From Polyodon spathula (Eukaryota; Chordata; Actinopteri; Acipenseriformes; Polyodontidae): a stretch of 64,000 bases of DNA. Where the stretch lies: positions 27,158,747-27,222,746 of the forward strand of contig NC_054543.1 in assembly GCF_017654505.1 (NCBI RefSeq). The letters are read 5' to 3'. A program made the position numbers and the translations under genes. Positions 11,462-23,285 of this stretch are shown piece after piece. Position 1 is the first letter of the stretch; each line of letters begins with the position of its first letter. The notes under the pieces are model-generated. The model searched no databases, was not told the DNA's origin, and was given only the letters and a program-made list of their open reading frames with translations.

Positions 11462-12609
11462 GTAAGGGTCGGAGGGGAGTCACATGGGGTCAAATCTAAT
11501 ATCAAGCAACATTTAGAAGTTCCTTCCGCTTTTACTCTGTGGGTGTGAGCAGGGTGCAATCTCTGAGTCGAATTTGAGTGAGTCAGTGTGTTTGAATGTG
11601 AGCGTGAGCTTACTGTCTTGGGGAACATTGCTTGTCAGGTGTCAGGAGCTTTTAGAAGATATTTCCGTATGTGCTGCGTACCCCCCTGGTGACTAGGATA
11701 AAAGAACCAAGTTTCAGAGCTTACCTTGAAAAAAAACTATGTCAGTCCAGAAGGTGACATGTTGTTGTGATGCACAGTAAACATAATTTATTTATTAATA
11801 TTCACCCCATATTGCACTATCGTACTATAGTACAGTGCACTCTGTTTATAAGAATCACTGATATAAGAATTGACTGCATATAGACTGCATATATATCGTA
11901 ATCAAACGTGACTGCGCCACTGCATTGTGCAGGTATGTTTTTTATGTTCTCCAGGGTTCATACGCTAGTCTGGAAATCTGGAGAAAAGTATGGAAAAATT
12001 CTGATTAAAAAAAACTGATTTTAAGTGCACTGGAGCAGACAGTCATGTGAGGTATACCAGTGAAACGACGGGTAAAATGGACACTACGACAGTCAAAATG
12101 TATACATTTTATAGTGAAGGCTATGATTTTTTAAAATAAAGTTACAAACTGGAATTACAAGCTACAGTACTCTGCTCACCAAGATTCACATTTTGTTATC
12201 TTGTTGTTACCTTTATTAAATCATTAACGTTACTTTCCAACCCAGGAAAAAAAAAAATGTATACAACAGTTCTTATCACTGGCTCGGATTAAAAAAAAAA
12301 AAGCTTTTTCTAGCCCTTGTGGTGTGTGTATAAATGTAGCATGTTAACATTGCCTTTTTTCATTTGTTTAATGTGATTAATAGAATGTACCGGTAATCTT
12401 ATTTTAAATGTATGGTGCTTGCTTGTAACTTACATTACTGAGTGCAGCATTCTTGGGTCCAAACCGTCAGCCGAGTGTAGATATACTATTTACATCCTCG
12501 CTATATGGCCTTCATTATATGATTAAATTAAATTAAATTAAATTCAAAAAATCAAACTGCTGCTAATGTTGGCTTGTCAGTTCTGTGCAACCAGCAACTG
12601 TGTTGTGCA

Positions 12610-12624
12610 TTTTTTCTTTTTCTT

Positions 12625-12685
<61 letters not shown>
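12610..12685 (+). repeat. Poly-T run followed by a 51-base poly-G homopolymer
   Basis: T-rich sequence (12610-12634) abuts uninterrupted G from 12635 to 12685. The six-frame ORFs of Gly or Pro here are artefacts. The tract is exceptionally long for a vertebrate genome and strongly G-quadruplex prone, but the exact length is vulnerable to sequencing error. Confidence 0.9.
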
Positions 12686-12686
<1 letters not shown>

Positions 12687-12934
12687 GTACTGTGTTCTTC
12701 AATGATCAGGTTATAGTCAGAATACTGGGTGCAGCCACAAATAGGTACTGTACTTGTAATTCTACTTTTATACACAATCTCATTGCTATTATTATTATTA
12801 GTGGTAGTGCTAACAAATACTGTAATAAAGAAAATCAAAGAATAAAAGCAGTACTAATATTACTAATAATTTAGCCAATGCCTTTATCCAAGGTGACTTC
12901 CTTAATTTACTCCAGCAGCTTATATTGTTAATTT

Positions 12935-13005
12935 TGGATTGTCCTTTTATTATAGCGAACAAAAGGCTTTGCCCAAACAGGGTTGTTATAGCAATGGTAT
13001 ACTCT
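12935..13005 (-). mobile_element. Solo end of a Tigger-like element, reverse orientation
   Basis: Read on the minus strand, this matches the left end of the element at 24094. Shared blocks are gctataac, aagccttttgttcg and aggacaatc, in the same order and spacing. It is truncated, with no second terminus. Confidence 0.5.
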
Positions 13006-14276
13006 ATTTAGTATTTGACTTGTATGTTTAATGTACGACACTTGCATATTTGTTATTTCATTTTTGTTATTTTTCACCTCCCATAGGGTGTTCAACATTT
13101 AACAGAGGTTATAAAGAAGTTTTGGATCAGAATTCAATATCATCCCTTACAAAAAAGTAGTATACTGCAAGTATACTTGTGTCAAAATGGTCTGGTTTTA
13201 GTATACTATTGGTACCATTGTACTATCCTATTTTTGCTCAAGTATTCTTGCAGTATACAACTTTTATATTCTCTTTGTAAATAATACAACGTAGTTCTCA
13301 AATATTGGACATTTCTTAGATTATATCTTACTTCTCTTTTGCATACCTGCATTGTCTCTTGCTAGATATGCACCTCCAGATTCTGACAAATACTTTTAGA
13401 AAACCAGGAGCAACTTCTGCTCTGGATCAAAAAGCTGTAATGCTCTGTGGCTGCCCATTTATGTGGATAACTATCAAAAAACTAGTAGAAACTAACAAAA
13501 ACAAGTCTGGGAAAAACATATGGAAGTCTGGAAAAAGTATGACATTTTTATTTTGAAAAAGGGTATGAACCCTGGTTCTCTGTTAGTGATAATGTGTTTC
13601 AGTAAAGTGCTTACACATTCATTGAATATATCCTGAGTGCAACAGTGTTATTGTGTGATATGCATGTAGAGGGAGAGGGACTGTGGCGCAGCATGGTGAG
13701 GAGGAGGGGATTGCAGAGCTTTGCATCTCCACTTAATGAAAAACTGAGATTTGCATCGTAACAGAAAATAAGTAAGCCACAGATGCTTAAATGCAGTGGT
13801 AGTCCTGACAGTAAAATACGTACTGTAGTGCCATTTTAATTTAAGGGCCATTGCACATAACACCGTACAGCAGTTAAACTAGGCGCCCTCACTTTTCAAG
13901 TATACTATGATAAAATAGGATTCTGCAGCCTTTAGTAAACATAATCGTGATCATATTACAAGCTGCTTTCTCACAAGGACATGTTTTGATGTGTTGTCCT
14001 CAGTGATTGAGCACCATTGACATCTGTATACTGCATTTAAACAGCTGATGGCACGCTTTTGCTATTGTAATGTTACAGAGTGGCCGAGGACAGTGTAAAT
14101 GATCAGGCTGGAGTCGTGATTTACAGTTTTAAACCAGTGTTGGTTTTATTTTTCTTACACTGTGGTCTCGAAACAACAGCTAATAAAATAAACAAAATAA
14201 ACCTAGCTCTCAGTTGGAGTACTAAGTAAACAATACTTTGTCTGGAACAAACACTAGATCTCTTACTCAGGTTTTG

Positions 14277-14279
14277 ATT

Positions 14280-14339
<60 letters not shown>

Positions 14340-14340
14340 T
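14277..14340 (+). repeat. (TTTC)n microsatellite, about 16 units
   Basis: A near-perfect tetranucleotide run ends in tttttctcct. Confidence 0.97.
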
Positions 14341-14855
14341 TTTCTCCTCTATACCCCCATCACAAAGCTGTTGGCTAAGCCATTTTTATTAAATTTAACA
14401 AGCAGACAGTTAACCAGTTAACCATTATCCTTAATTTGTTAAGGAAAAGCAGCTGTGTATTTTTCATGGGCGTGCATACCTGCGGGAACTCGTGACATCT
14501 AGTGGTCAACCCATTACACTACATGGAACAAGCTCTTAACATCTTATACTAACATTGTTATAAATGGAGTGGACTGTATAAACAATGTAAGCTTTTTTTT
14601 TTTTTTTAACATCAGTGGTGTGAAGTTGTCATGACTGGTTGGAATTTTCACAGGATTCACAATGTGTCTGCTAATTGATTTGAAGGGTCAACCATGTTTA
14701 TTAGGTGTTATATGTGGAATTGTAAAGAGATGCTATCATTTGCATATCAGAAAACACCTTGATTATCACAGCAAAAACAAATTGCTTAAAAAAGGTCTGC
14801 TATGAACAAGACTCACCAAAGTTAGTTAAGGGGGTAACAACAAATGTGTTTGTCC

Positions 14856-14993
14856 TAATATTTCAGTCTTGAATAGTATTATTACAAATACTAACTAAAC
14901 CCAAACTAATGAGAAGAAAATCATTAAAAACCCATCTTTAATTTATATCAGAGGGTTTAGTGTGTTTGTTATTTGTTTTGATTATTATTATTG

Positions 14994-15058
<65 letters not shown>

Positions 15059-15095
15059 CCCCGGAATCATATACTACTTACCTGAATGCCAAAAT
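14856..15095 (+). repeat. Local direct duplication, copy 1
   Basis: Near-identical to 16930-17115 over about 150 bp (from aatatttcagtcttgaatag onward). Similarity continues after an AT microsatellite with ttacctgaatgcca. Single-base differences only. Not recognised as a known transposon. Confidence 0.85.
15000..15057. repeat. (TA)n microsatellite
   Basis: An uninterrupted AT dinucleotide run inside duplication copy 1. Copy 2 has only a few units at the same place, so the array expanded after the duplication. Confidence 0.95.
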
Positions 15096-15757
15096 ACACA
15101 TAGTACAAAATTAATGTAATGTCTTGCAGTCTGTAATCATTATTATCTGAACAAGCTCAATAATTAGACATTTTTCTATTAGAGCACACTGTGTATTTTC
15201 TGTGGACAAAGATAAATGTTAAAAAAAAAAAAAAAAATCAATGTAATCTCTTCTTAAAACCATTAGCTTAATTAGATTAATGTTTACAGTGTTTTCATGT
15301 AAAATTTTAAAAAGTTTTGGAAAGAAGAGTATTGTGAATGGTGTGGGGGGGTCTGTTTAGTTGATTTCTCTCTGTTGGGTCCTATTTTGTCAATGACTGC
15401 TGTCATATTGAAATCAAGCACAACAACTGAATAAACCCGAGTAACGCAGATTTTCCTACCTTGTAAGAGATGCACAGTCTGTGTTAAGATGCTGTTACCT
15501 GAGCTCAGGAGCTGCTCTTCAGTTTTAGTTGCCTGCCGTAGACTTTTGTGATATAGGGTATAAGTCAGAGTCAGCATTATCCAGTGACCTGCCACTTTGG
15601 ATCAAGTTTCCTTTTGATTATATTGCAATAAGCTGTGCACTAGATTGTGCTGGCAATTTACTAACATAAAAACACTTTGGGTCATCTAGCTGACTCTGCA
15701 TACTATATGTCTGTGGCAGGCAACTACAAAACTACCCTTTTAAATACTTTATATAAA

Positions 15758-15761
15758 TATA

Positions 15762-15806
<45 letters not shown>
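15758..15806. repeat. (TA)n microsatellite
   Basis: An AT dinucleotide run with one early interruption. Confidence 0.95.
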
Positions 15807-15809
<3 letters not shown>

Positions 15810-16130
15810 ACTTTGAATTATTACAATAATAACCACTCAATGAATGCAAACATCATACAAATAAATTAGGAAATACACTAAAACATATTATTCAAAGCTA
15901 TTCTTACTCTCCAAAGACAGCAGTATAAAAATCCACCACTGCACCCTGCTTAAAACTATAACCCCATGGGTAGTTTCTATGGCTTAGGAGTTAGGAATCA
16001 TACATTACAATGTAATGGTAGTCAATTTAATATCTGCAGAAAGATGCAGTACAACAGTGTGTGCTGTACCTGAGGCATTAAAAAAAATCTAAGCATACAT
16101 ATTTTTTTTATTTTTTTTATGAAATTACAG

Positions 16131-16299
16131 ACCAAGGAGACAGGCACCCGAACCGGAAAGCTCGAGGACAACTTCGGACGAAGATTGAGTCTGGCGAGGG
16201 GACAATCCCAGTACGGTCCAATAACACCATCCAGACATGGGACGGGGTACTGCAAGGAGAGAGACTGCTCACAATGTCGTGCAGTGACAAGATTGCCAG
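16131..16299 (+). CDS. ADARB1: ADARB1 exon 6: base-flipping Glu and third zinc ligand
   Basis: A 169-nt exon between aaattacag and gtcagt. It encodes [20 protein letters not shown], then the catalytic segment up to SCSDKIAR. The Glu codon at 16196-16198 is the base-flipping residue (human E488). The Cys codon at 16280-16282 is the third zinc ligand (human C516), and Lys and Arg after it contribute to inositol hexakisphosphate binding. The exon ends two bases into an Arg codon. Loss of this exon would destroy activity while its neighbours are unaffected. Confidence 0.98.
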
Positions 16300-16929
16300 G
16301 TCAGTCACCTCTGCTGCTCACTTCAGTCTTTGAGTTCCCTTACTGGTACGGGGTTCTGTTTAAACCCTGCTTTAGAAATACAAAAACTATTTGAAGATGT
16401 TGACAATGTTGAAAAAGACCTTGAAATGTGTGTCATTTCATTTATTATGTTTCTAGCAGTTGTGTTTTATAGTTATGGATGGCACATGCAACAACACTCA
16501 CAGCTACTATATTTATTGGGAATAATGAATGTACAGTGTGGTTTTTAAACTCACCTGGCAACAGCTATGGAAAAAAAAAAGTATCTTTCCCTAATTGTAG
16601 GACGCTATGATCCAGATTTGTCAAGGCATTTGTGAAATTAAAATAATGTTACATAACTAGTAACAAGCAACGTAGATGCATTTTTTAATCCTTAAATTAA
16701 CTCTGGAAGAAATGTATTATTGTTGTGTTAACCAGTGATCTGTCTCTATATATATATATATTTTTTTTTTAAACAATGAAAGACTTACTCCATATAAATA
16801 AGGATGACATAGACATTAGCAATATCACCCAATGTGACTTATAGTAGTTCTAGAATCTTGTTGCAAACCCTGTTGAGGTTCATTGCACTGTAGTTAATGT
16901 TTTCCACAAAACAGCAGCTCAATCAAAAT

Positions 16930-17115
16930 ATTAATATTTCAGTCTTGAATAGTATTATTACAAATAATAACTAAACCCAAACTAATGAGAAGAAAATCAT
17001 TAAAAACCCATCTTTAATTTATATCAGAGGGTTAAGTGTGTGTGTTATTTGCTTGATTATTATTGTTTTTTTTTTATATATATACATTAGGCCTTAGTAT
17101 ACTTACCTGAATGCC
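16930..17115 (+). repeat. Local direct duplication, copy 2
   Basis: Direct repeat of 14856-15095, 2.07 kb downstream in the same orientation, with only scattered substitutions before the AT tract. Together the copies flank exon 6. Confidence 0.85.
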
Positions 17116-17929
17116 AGTAGACAAAAAAAAAAATCAATAGAGGTGAGAACCACTGCCTTTTGCCATTGGCAGGTACTGTATAATAACTTTTGACAATCTT
17201 TTGATCCGACTTTTCAAAGAAGTCTTCAAACAGCTTCATCTTGACAGGGAGTTAGAATTAGAGACAGTGACACCAGACGTGTGATTGATTGTATTTCACT
17301 TTAGAAGGACAGTGAAATATGTTAATGACTTGATGAAGCAGAAGTTCCGTTGTAGCTTTTTGAACTGTCAAAGTTCCCGGAAAGCCTTAATGCTTAGGCT
17401 AATTATACTCTGCAGCTTTATGACATGCGGCACAATGCAAAACAAGACATACGAATTTGTCAAACTTCCACTGCCTTTTAAGTGGCAATTGGCTGCTGTG
17501 GTTTCTTGACAAAGTTGTCTCCAAAGCTTTCAGTATTTTTAATATAGCTGCCATTTTCAGGTTGTGTGACTAAGTTTTTCCTGACAGGACAACTTGAGTT
17601 ATTGTCTTCACATTTAAAAAAAAAAAACATTTTAAAAATGATCTTTTCACTACTGGATTGTTGGTCATATTTAGGATGAAGAGCACACACTATGTGGTAG
17701 TGTCTTTGAAGTGGCTAGATCCTGCACCTATAACATATGATTGTATACTGAATTTGAAAGCAACCATCAAAACTTCTCTTGAATTAGAACTTCACTCCCG
17801 TAGGTATGTGTGTACTGAATGTAACCCTTATAAACAAATATGTGTGTAATTGGCAGTGTTGTGTAATACACTGCCGTTATGAATTGTGTCCACTGTCGTT
17901 GAGACTGGATGATTAAAAGCTCATGCACA

Positions 17930-18020
17930 TGAGCCCGGCTCTTTTGCATAGTTGTTAAGACACTTGTATGCGGTGTGTGAGGTCACCGGTTACCACCCAG
18001 CCTCCACCCTGTTCCATAAT
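17930..18020 (+). repeat. tRNA-like SINE head fragment
   Basis: tagttgttaagacacttg resembles a pol III box A region, and aggtcaccggttaccaccc sits where box B belongs but lacks a clean GGTTCRANNC core. It probably marks the head of a decayed tRNA-derived SINE. Its sequence differs from the SINE at 33.4 kb. Confidence 0.4.
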
Positions 18021-19074
18021 ACCCAAAAATATAATTCCATGGTGTTTACGGCATTCTTCATAGTTTATTGTTTGATTCTTATTTAACTTCATCCTTCAAG
18101 GATCTGTGGTTCCAGCCTTTTTTGTTTATCCTAATATGCTTTGGTTTTCTTTTTATCGGGAGAAATATGCTTTGTAGATTTCTTTACTGTTGATTTACAC
18201 TTCCCATCCCTGCCAGACATCTCTTCCACCACAGGCAAACTCCATGCGGAGAGAATACTCTCTCTTTTTTTTTTTTTTGATGACTGATATGATATAAATT
18301 ATGCATATATCCCACTGCCTAAAAATTCTTATTCAAAATCAGCCTTTTTTATACCCAGTGGGGTGTAAAAAGGGCAATTCAATTTGTGACTTTGTAAAGC
18401 TTAACGTAAAATGTAGCTTTTAGCAGTTTAAGCCTTTACAAGAAAATACTGAGTCAACTGATTTGTCTTGACATCCTAAGGCACTGCTTTTAATTTAAAG
18501 TACAGTCACTTCACAGTCTGTTCAGTACATTCTTCCCTGTGTTGAAGTGCTGCACTTTCTTAATTAGGCCTGTTGGTTGCCCATTGTGGAAATCCAAAGC
18601 CTGCTCTGGCTGTGTTCAATGTAAAAGGGCATGTTGAAACAGGACAAGCTAGTAGTCTAAATATCAAACACAAATGTGGTTTCAAAATATGCACTTTGTG
18701 TATGTGAACAAGGTGTATGTATCAAGGTGCGTGATTCCATATTCCGTGGACAATATTTCCGTCTTAATTGTTCTTTATTTTATTATATAAGCCAATGCTG
18801 ACGTTTGTGTGTAAAATAACTATAATGATTCCCTGGGAGTTCTAGAGACTGTAATAGGGGTGTTCTGTTACATTGTGGGTATCGTCTGAGACACGAGAGA
18901 GACAGATTGTTTGACATTACGTTGAAACACCACTCAGGTGTCCCGGTTTTATTAAAACACACACAGGCAGTTGTATCAATGGTATCCCTAGTGCAGAAGG
19001 ACCTACACACAGGTTTACATAATTACAAAAATACAAAACAAAACACAATACATAAACAACTACAGGCCCTTACA

Positions 19075-19200
19075 CAACAGACGCGACGCGCTGAGCGACA
19101 CGACAAAGCGACGCGAGAAAATCAATAAAACCTCGCTTTTCAATGGCACTCTTCACACCAAAGGTGACACGACAAGCGGCGTCGCGGCAACACAAATCCC
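19075..19200. repeat. CpG-rich patch, probable short DNA transposon relic
   Basis: Dense gcg/cgacgcg motifs stand out from AT-rich surroundings. The words cttcacacca and gcgacaag recur near 21230-21250 (tttcacacca, ttggcgacaag), suggesting a shared Harbinger-like MITE. No clean terminal repeats were found. Confidence 0.3.
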
Positions 19201-20072
19201 AACACGAGCGATGAAAAAAAGTATATTGACTGATCTTGCTCCACTTCTAAATGAAGAGGCATATTGTGGAGCTCAGCGAGACATCCGTTCAACTGGCCTG
19301 ATCTTTACCACTGCCTAAAGAAGTGCAAATAGAGAACTATTTTCAGCACCTATTTTTGTCACTATCAATATTCACTAGTCCCCTTTAATTCGGTTGACTA
19401 TCTTTCGTTTTTTTGCTTGTACAGTATTTTATTACTTGGTTTGGAATGCAGTATTTACAATAGAGATCTCAGATAACATTGCAGGTGTAAAGTTCCCTGA
19501 TACCTATTCAATTTATTGATTAGCAGTTCAAACTCCAAGCCAAGTGACCAATTTGCAGCAGTTTATCTGTAGTGTTGTACACCATTTACATTGCAATAAA
19601 GGGGGGACATTAACAATATTAGTAGCAGATATCGAACCAATTAAATACAATGGAATATAATATGTATTAGTAGCTTTAACTCAAGAGCAACAGCTGGCTG
19701 AATAAGTGAGGACAGGTGCTGGTCAGTGCCTGATTCGGAGTCAGCCATCCTTTCTATTCAGCTTTTCACTGACTGTTTTTGCATTGTTGAAAATTGCCAG
19801 CCACAAAGGACCATAGTGTTTTGTTATTTAGAATGGCATTTTTGTTGCGTTGCCCCTGTTGTACGTTAGGGAATGGACTGCAGACACCAGAACATTTTAT
19901 ATATTATTTTTATATTATATTATATTATATATTTTTTATTTAAAAATTAACCTTTTGATCTCTTGGGCTGTAGTGGAACTGGTTGTCTCAGATGTAGAAG
20001 AGTCTGTATCTATTTGGCAAATCCTGGAGCAGTGCAACCCTTTGACTATTCATATGCTTGTGTATATTTCAG

Positions 20073-20254
20073 GTGGAATGTGGTTGGAATCCAAGGATCC
20101 TTAATGAACTACTTCACAGAGCCCATTTACTTCTCCAGTATCATCCTTGGAAGTTTATACCACGCAGACCACCTCTCCCGGGCCATGTACCAGAGAATAG
20201 CTGACATTGAGGACCTGCCCCAGTCATTCACACTCAATAAACCTCTGCTCAGTG
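20073..20254 (+). CDS. ADARB1: ADARB1 exon 7
   Basis: A 182-nt exon between atatttcag and gtaagc. It encodes [20 protein letters not shown], then [20 protein letters not shown], and ends LNKPLLSG. The Trp (human W523) lies in the inositol phosphate pocket, and the segment forms core strands of the deaminase fold. Phase is kept on both sides: two bases of Arg in, one base of Gly out. Confidence 0.97.
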
Positions 20255-20457
20255 GTAAGCAGTCTAGGTTTAATTATGGTTAATGAAGGCTGTATGTACA
20301 GTATTGGATGCATGTCATGGATCGCAGTACAAGGGCTCTTGAAGGCTTTATCTTTTTAACCTCTTGCCTCAATTTAATGAATCTATGAATGGGTATTTAC
20401 TCATCTAGTGTCTGGTAAAGATCTATCTGGTATAGAAGTTAGTTTAGTTTAGTATAA

Positions 20458-21020
20458 TTGAATAAAAAATTGAATGAACCAATAGTACAGCACTTCACCA
20501 GTCAAGGACATGACATAAATGATGTAAGGTTTGTAGTATTAGAACATCTAAAATTAGATAATGCCACATATAGAAGAATAAAAGAAAGTAAATGGATAAA
20601 TAGACTGAACACAGTTATGCCAGCGGGACTCAACAGAAAAGAATGAACTAATTAATTCCAATAAATATATAAAAGTTAAAAATAATTAAATAAACAAAAT
20701 TAATTCAAAAGTTGTGCATGCTGATGCGCTGGGGAGACTATATCCTCAGCCAGCATTGCATGATAATAGAAATATAAGTTTATATAAAATAATGTTAATT
20801 AGAATTAATATAGATTTAAAGATATAAGTAAAAGTGATGTCACATATAGCACACCATTACATCATGTAAGAATAAATCGTGAATTTGAATATAAACAATA
20901 ACAAGTAGTCATGCCGTCAAACACCTAGAAATACCTCCAGTGTTCTGATTCAAACACAGGCTCCCTTGAGAAAGATATGTACAACATATCAAAACGTTGG
21001 GCAGCTGGCTCTTTGAGCTA
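20458..21020 (+). mobile_element. Penelope-like retroelement 3' end, GIY-YIG C-terminus
   Basis: The open frame 20458-20646 carries PIVQHFTSQGHDINDVRFVV, then a RRIKESKWINRLNT segment and a PAGLN ending. This matches the C-terminal part of the GIY-YIG endonuclease of vertebrate Penelope-like elements: HF..GH...D, then RE..WI..L.T..P.G.N. The following non-coding stretch ends with ttgagaaag and caaaacgttgggcagctgg (20963-21010), which resembles the stem-loop tail of such elements. Everything upstream, including RT, is missing: a 5'-truncated dead insertion. Confidence 0.65.
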
Positions 21021-21289
21021 AAATATATATATAGATATAGATAGATAGAAACAAAGTGCACAATCCATGTACATTAAATAAATTGGATGAAAAAAATGCT
21101 TGGATTTCCAGTTGAATGTGCAATATACATAAATATATACAGTACAAATCTGTATAAAGGTCTCTCTAGACACCGGACACGATGTGATGTGTCTTGTGAT
21201 ATAATGGTACTTTCTCTGCAACACTACCTTTCACACCATTGGCGACAAGTGTGCGTGATGGAAAAAATCACACTTATGATAGTCCTGTT

Positions 21290-21740
21290 ATACAGCTAAT
21301 AAAAATGAAGAATACATAATAGCTTTTCAGAGTCCTTATTTCAGTAAAGGTAAATGAGTCATACACACCAGCTATATCCAGTTCCTTGAAAATGGACTCC
21401 CAGATGTTCTCCCTCATTGCGTGTCTTTTGTTCTGCCATTGTTTACTGAAGATGCGCAAGGGAAGCTGCTCCTCATTAGTCAGTTCCCTAGCTGCCACGC
21501 GACAAAATCGCAAAAATAGACAGAAATCACAACCCTCCAGTAGCCACAGTCCTCCGTGCACAAAACCGTGCTCTTGGTGCAAGTGTCCGTGAATTGCGGG
21601 TGGTGCTTTGCTTTGCTGTGCTGTGCAGTGAGTCGGGTTAGTGCTGGCTCCGTGGCTGAAGCTCTGTGCTCTGTCCTATTCTTCTGCAACAACAAAAACA
21701 AACAAACAAATGCAGGCTCCAGCTGCGTAGTCAAAACTCA
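21290..21740 (-). pseudogene. Possible MADF-like (Harbinger-type) ORF remnant
   Basis: On the minus strand, 21582-21274 reads ELTNEEQLPLRIFSKQWQNK, then an RENIWESIFKELDIAGVYD segment. The W/Y-spaced RENxWxxIxKEL pattern resembles a MADF or Myb-like DNA-binding domain of a Harbinger accessory protein. The match is short and the upstream frame is broken. An alternative is chance open frame in a GC-richer patch. Confidence 0.3.
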
Positions 21741-21829
21741 GAGTAAGGGGAAGTACTCATGTAGCAGCATCTCCTTTGTACTACCCAACTCTTCCTTGCA
21801 ATCATTCCGGCAGCAGGCTTTCTCCAATC

Positions 21830-21925
21830 GCTGCCTGCCCTGTAGCCAATCACAAGGGTGTACGTGCCGCTACGCGCTTATGCCAAGATGGCCGACTTCC
21901 GGTTTCCACCCACCGTCGAGTCGAC
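21830..21925. promoter_or_regulatory. Promoter-like cluster: CCAAT box, YY1 and ETS motifs
   Basis: tagccaatcacaag (CCAAT box), ccaagatggccg (YY1-like) and acttccggtt (ETS core) lie within about 70 bp of GC-richer DNA. This combination is typical of TATA-less promoters. On the minus strand it would point toward the MADF-like remnant at 21.3-21.7 kb, so it may be a transposon promoter. Activity is unproven. Confidence 0.3.
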
Positions 21926-22069
21926 CAGTCTACGGGGAAGCATACCGTTCCCCCTACACAGCGCCCTTTCTGGTTGGGAGGGAGATTTCTCACAAGATTT
22001 AACAAATTTGGCTTCATAGAGTTCGAATTAAACCTGTTGAATAATGTTACCTTAAAATATTGAATTACA

Positions 22070-22220
22070 TAGTGCTTCACAAAAAACTGAAAAATTATGA
22101 TATTTCAAAATCTAATATGAAATACTGTACTACTATTATGGCTTCCAGTAGACTTTTGCGATACCATTTTCTAGTGTCTTTGATTACATGATGTTTAATA
22201 AGAGATCTGTATTTTGTTCA
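22070..22220 (+). repeat. Dispersed repeat, 3' half
   Basis: Matches 34745-34885 through blocks such as atttcaaaatctaa, atgaaat, ctgtactac and atggcttc, then tagactttt. It represents only the 3' half of the longer copy at 34.6 kb. Confidence 0.75.
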
Positions 22221-23285
22221 TAAAGTTTTTATTTTATTTTATTATGTCTCAATCTTAAAATTCCAGGTGATGCAAAATGTTTAGCCATATATCTAGGTCA
22301 CCTCTAATTTTGTATGTACAGCAGTGGCTGACGTTGTATGAGCCACAGTCCAGTTCTGCACCAGTGCACAGTCCCTCTGACCAGTCAACCCAGTAAATAA
22401 AGCCACTTCAGGATCTGCAGGAAGTAATTGGTCATAGTGTGAACTAAGTGGTTTAATTTAGTCTGCCTAGCACACAAGGTATCCACATCATTTTAAAAGT
22501 CAGCTTGCATGCCTCTTTGTCTTACAAAGCCTTCATCAGTATCTCTTTTAAAAGAAATTGAACTAGCAGTTAGCGAGATAATGGAGTGGCGATTAACCTT
22601 TTCAAGTTAAAGAATTTTAAAAAGGGGTCACACTGTCCCGTAGAGTGAAATTGGAAATACAAAGTCATAATGATGGTTACGTGGTTTGCAGCCTGCTGAT
22701 GCCAGACTTTGATAAATAGTTAAATTGAGTACAAGGGTTTTTACCTAAACCCACTCAGCTGGTGATTACCTGGCTGAATTTTGATCCAGTCCTGAAGGAG
22801 GTTTTTAGCTGTTCCTATTTTTACTCCTCTTGCAATGGAAATGTAAATAAGGCAGATTTACTGTGGAGCAAAGCAGCATGTGAAGATTAACATCAATCCC
22901 GAGCAGACACCTCATCTCACAGGCAGGACAAAAAGAAGGAAATCTCCTGCACTTGATGGGAATTTGTAAGCACCTATTTAACCACAGGGTTTGCAACAGC
23001 ACTGAAATACCAGGTAAAATCTCTGGCAGTGCAGTATGTTAAGGGGAACATATATTCAAATGTATGTCAGTAACATACGACCCCGCCACTGCTGTAAATT
23101 TAAAATGAGAGCCATCAGCAGGATGAAAAGGTTGATGACAATGACATATATTAACAATATTACAGAATAGTATAGAATAAGATGTTAATTTGATAAGCGA
23201 TTCTCCAGATAAATGCAAAAATGTACAGTGTGTTATACAGAAGGATGCATAGCACTATTCACCGTGCACATAGTGCTATGACGTT

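Larger units (their letters stand above)
11462..16130. other. ADARB1 large intron rich in simple repeats
   Basis: 4669 bp. It contains possible Tigger-like ends at 11830-11900 and 12935-13005, a 51-base poly-G tract, a (TTTC)n run, two (TA)n runs, and copy 1 of a local duplication. At 12866-12905 is a short match to a tail common in fish short repeats (gcctttatccaaggtgactt). No extra exon was recognised. Confidence 0.6.
16300..20072. other. ADARB1 intron between exons 6 and 7
   Basis: 3773 bp. It contains copy 2 of the local duplication, a tRNA-like SINE fragment (17930-18020) and a CpG-rich patch (19075-19200). The remainder is AT-rich with no recognised gene. Confidence 0.6.

Noticed and set aside
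12563..12874. Poly-Gly and poly-Pro open frames across the G-run
   Set aside because: Low-complexity translation of a homopolymer on opposite strands, with no conserved flanks.
17930..18020. Functional tRNA gene
   Set aside because: No closed cloverleaf could be drawn, and box B is corrupted. It fits a SINE fragment better.
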